From Deltaproteobacteria bacterium (lineage in GTDB: Bacteria > Desulfobacterota > Desulfobulbia > Desulfobulbales > Desulfurivibrionaceae): a stretch of 53,075 bases of DNA. The DNA is taken from the NCBI GenBank assembly GCA_026388735.1, contig JAPLJG010000120.1, positions 4,862 through 57,936 of the forward strand, in the 5' to 3' direction. A program made the translations under genes and the position numbers. The notes under the pieces were generated by a model. It was not told where the DNA came from. It saw only the letters and a list, made by a program, of their open reading frames with translations, and ran no database searches. Below are positions 52,504 through 53,075 of this stretch, in pieces; the stretch's first letter is position 1, and each line of letters starts with the position of its first letter.

Positions 52504-53075
52504 GGCTTAATCCCCAACGCTTTTTCCGCCTGTTTCAGAGCCTTGGCCACCATCTTGCCCGAGGTGCCGCCCAGGGATACCCGGCTCTTGACCGAGCCCT
52601 CGATGGAGAGCACCTTGAACACATCGGCCTCGATGACCTCGGAGAATTTTTTCAGCTCCGCCAGCTTCAGCTCGGTGAGCTCCTTGCCCTTACCGATGGC
52701 ATACGCCACGGTGCGGCCGACAATGGCGTGGGCCTGGCGGAAGGGAATGCCTTTCAGCACCAGATAATCCGCCAGGTCGGTGGCGGTCATGTAGCCGCCG
52801 CCAAGGCCTTTGGCCAGCCGGGCCTCGTTGAACGTGAGGTTGGCCAGCAGTTGGGCCATGATCGCCACGGACTGGGAAACCGTGTCTACCGTGTCAAAGA
52901 GTGGCTCCTTGTCTTCCTGGAGGTCGCGGTTGTAGGTCATGGGCAGGCCCTTGAGCAGCATGAGCAGGCTCATGAGATTGCCCACCACCCGGCCGCTCTT
53001 GCCCCGGATCAGCTCGGGGATATCCGGGTTTTTTTTCTGGGGCATGATGCTGCTGCCGGTGCAAAAGCTGTCCGC
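52500..53075 (-). CDS. argH: Argininosuccinate lyase (C-terminal part, cut by window edge)
   Basis: Splits argininosuccinate to arginine and fumarate. The visible 191 residues begin at the family signature GSSIMPQKKNPDIPELIRGKS, which carries the catalytic serine region, and run to the C-terminus (KALKQAEKALGIKP). The N-terminal part lies beyond the window. The stop overlaps the start of the Fn3 lipoprotein gene. Confidence 0.96.
   Translation of the reverse strand, partial: ADSFCTGSSIMPQKKNPDIPELIRGKSGRVVGNLMSLLMLLKGLPMTYNRDLQEDKEPLFDTVDTVSQSVAIMAQLLANLTFNEARLAKGLGGGYMTATDLADYLVLKGIPFRQAHAIVGRTVAYAIGKGKELTELKLAELKKFSEVIEADVFKVLSIEGSVKSRVSLGGTSGKMVAKALKQAEKALGIKP

Noticed and set aside
1..53075. 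CRISPR array, prophage, toxin-antitoxin or restriction system
   Set aside because: No regularly spaced repeats with unique spacers and no genes with such motifs were found on either strand.

Overview
This window reads as chromosome from a Gram-negative, anaerobic, GC-rich deltaproteobacterium, most likely of the Desulfobulbales/Desulfobulbaceae type. That placement is inferred from gene content: NrfHA nitrite reductase behind an HcpR/FNR-type box, YedF-type selenium/sulfur transfer genes, several c-di-GMP and two-component proteins, an argH-lipoprotein-lysA-dapF-dapA-dapB run, and a Cys-rich nitronate-monooxygenase-like flavoprotein. No phage, plasmid, IS transposase or CRISPR array is visible. 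Most genes are housekeeping.

Layout. 1-7.2 kb: a truncated membrane PAS protein, acnB, an AI-2E family transporter, and the divergent ilvY/ilvC pair. 7.2-9.5 kb: nrfHA with its operator and a strong terminator. 9.5-19.0 kb (all minus): a rhodanese lipoprotein, then gatC-gatA-hisC-cmk-pilZ-yedF-cysteine desulfurase, then 5-formyl-THF cyclo-ligase, an HDAC-like amidohydrolase and an HD-GYP response regulator. 19.1-24.2 kb (plus): a 1047-residue radical SAM/ArsM-like methyltransferase/DUF5714 fusion coupled to a TVP38 membrane protein, then mutM and an Ala/Pro-rich lipoprotein. 24.3-28.8 kb (minus): flavoprotein-pcnB-bioB-bioF. 29.2-34.4 kb (plus): HAD nucleotidase, Nudix, GGDEF response regulator, rpsA, sppA, ihfB/HU. 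34.35-36.1 kb: a Sua5/YciO gene (minus) and a Ppx/GppA gene broken by an 8-bp tandem duplication. 36.1-44.3 kb (plus): guaB, guaA, a REP-like repeat cluster, then an operon of GAF histidine kinase, REC-TPR protein and a CCHC-zinc-knuckle membrane protein. 44.5-53.1 kb (minus): tRNA-Leu(CAA), pgsA, lytic transglycosylase, transaldolase, a small TRASH/YHS-like protein, folK, dapB, dapA, dapF, lysA, a Fn3 lipoprotein and the 3' part of argH.

How the parts work together. The dap/lysA genes make meso-diaminopimelate and lysine. guaBA makes GMP. bioBF does the last steps of biotin synthesis. gatCA makes Gln-tRNA/Asn-tRNA by transamidation (gatB is not in the window). nrfHA reduces nitrite to ammonia from the quinone pool. 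PilZ, HD-GYP and GGDEF proteins are parts of c-di-GMP signalling.

The most unusual items are the triple-domain metalloid-methyltransferase-like fusion, the zinc-knuckle protein with its two-component partners, three families of intergenic repeats (a MITE-like element with 10-bp direct repeats, a hairpin family present three times, and a four-copy REP-like cluster), and the tandem-duplication frameshift in ppx/gppA. Everything here was read by eye; family names rest on recognised motifs, not on database searches.
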